The position numbers were made by a program, and so were the translations under genes. DNA of 64,000 nt from Mycoplasmatales bacterium (GTDB lineage Bacteria; Bacillota_I; Bacilli_A; Mycoplasmatales; JABABV01). The DNA is taken from the NCBI GenBank assembly GCA_014238055.1, contig JABABV010000001.1:120938-184937 (forward strand), in the 5' to 3' direction. The notes beneath the pieces are model-generated. The model did no database searches and had not been told where the DNA came from. It saw only the letters and a program-made list of their open reading frames with translations. Below, piece by piece: positions 63,578 to 64,000 of the stretch (position 1 is its first letter; each line of letters opens with the position of its first letter).

Positions 63578-64000
63578 TTAATGTTTAAATATATTATTTA
63601 TGTATCATACGTTTGCAAAAGGATTCCCGCCACCACTATTATTATTACCATTAGCATACATATAATTAAATTTTAGAAACATTTCAAAAGAACCGTTACT
63701 TGCTTGAAAACTTAAAACTAATTCTGCAAAGATACCGACTTGCTTAGCACCATTTTTAATATTACCGTTAAAATAATTTCAACTAACACATACTCAATTA
63801 TGAACATTTTTATAACCATTAGCTTCTAAAACGCTTTTCATATTATTCGTTGGATCGTGATGGTTTGAAGCTGTGTTTGCTGCCTTGTTGCCATTAGGTT
63901 TAGTAATTCAATTACTTTTTTCAAAAGCTTCTAAACCAGCTGTTGTATTTATTTTTGGAGCTTTATCAATAGCATATACAATTCCGCTATTATAAGCTTT
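63578..64000 (-). CDS. Putative surface lipoprotein, C-terminal 140 residues (gene runs off the right edge)
   Basis: The visible part contains a region like the other copies' second domain: WITKPNGNKAANTASNHHD, SVLEANGYKNVHNWVCVSWN, then a Gly/Asn-rich NGNNNSGGGNPF and a short tail. The start and any lipobox lie beyond the window, so the lipoprotein call rests on similarity and on position in the array. Five Trp are TGA. Confidence 0.65.

Overview
The window is 64 kb of very AT-rich DNA from a mollicute that reads UGA as tryptophan. Nearly every long gene is cut by in-frame TGA codons at positions where Trp is expected (for example in ribosomal protein S16, TrmD, InfB and SufB), and all coordinates below read TGA as Trp. 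Gene spacing is tight, stop and start codons often overlap, and transcription ends at short hairpins that often overlap the stop codon. Code 4, RNase J, SpoU enzymes and many surface lipoproteins fit the Mycoplasmatales/Entomoplasmatales. I cannot name the genus from the sequence alone. A full SufBCDSU set and a protein resembling a decayed GGDEF-EAL enzyme are uncommon for such a small genome.

Layout. 1-1.6 kb: end of an MFS transporter gene and a CNNM/CBS membrane protein. 1.8-6.4 kb (+): rsmD, gmk, a PP2C phosphatase and Ser/Thr kinase pair, rsgA, rpe. 6.4-9.6 kb (-): RNase J, then trmL-def. 9.7-10.5 kb (+): an APH/choline-kinase-like protein. 10.5-12.4 kb (-): rpsP-rimM-trmD-rplS. 12.5-20.9 kb (-): a long co-directional run asnS-galE-RDD-pcrA-(GGDEF/EAL-like)-proS. 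21-25.3 kb (-): thiN-folD, a peroxiredoxin, tsaE-tsaB-tsaD. 25.4-26.4 kb (+): a ferredoxin-NADP-reductase-like flavoprotein with no normal start codon. 26.4-32 kb (-): tRNA-His with a tiny membrane protein, a membrane zinc metalloprotease, trmB, a hydrolase, a SpoU methyltransferase, ribF. 32-38.4 kb: a RecB-like nuclease, truB, two lipoproteins, a TDT transporter, L-lactate dehydrogenase. 38.6-45.4 kb: a small membrane protein, rimP-nusA-rnpM-ylxQ-infB-rbfA, pgi. 45.5-53 kb: the Suf iron-sulfur genes in two blocks, separated by an opposed gene of unknown function. 53-56.5 kb (+): rpmG-secE-nusG-pepA plus unknown genes.

From 56.6 kb the window changes character. Two tRNA genes (Tyr, Gln) are followed at once by a frameshifted C-terminal fragment of a DNA methyltransferase. 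Then come five lipoprotein genes on the minus strand, with an HNH nuclease gene among them whose N-terminus resembles the McrB N-terminal domain. The lipoproteins share a module of about 75-85 residues (W-x2-F-K at its start, a Y-x-(I/V)-x2-W end) that also occurs in the two lipoproteins at 34-36 kb. They look like a diversifying surface family with copies duplicated in tandem.

Functionally the core genes cover ribosome maturation (RimM, RimP, RbfA, RsgA, RsmD), tRNA modification (TrmD, TrmL, TrmB, TruB, TsaBDE), Fe-S assembly (Suf), RNA decay (RNase J), folate (FolD, 5-formyl-THF cyclo-ligase), flavin and thiamine cofactors (RibF, ThiN) and fermentative sugar use (GalE, Pgi, Rpe, LDH). I saw no CRISPR array, insertion sequence, integrase or rRNA gene.
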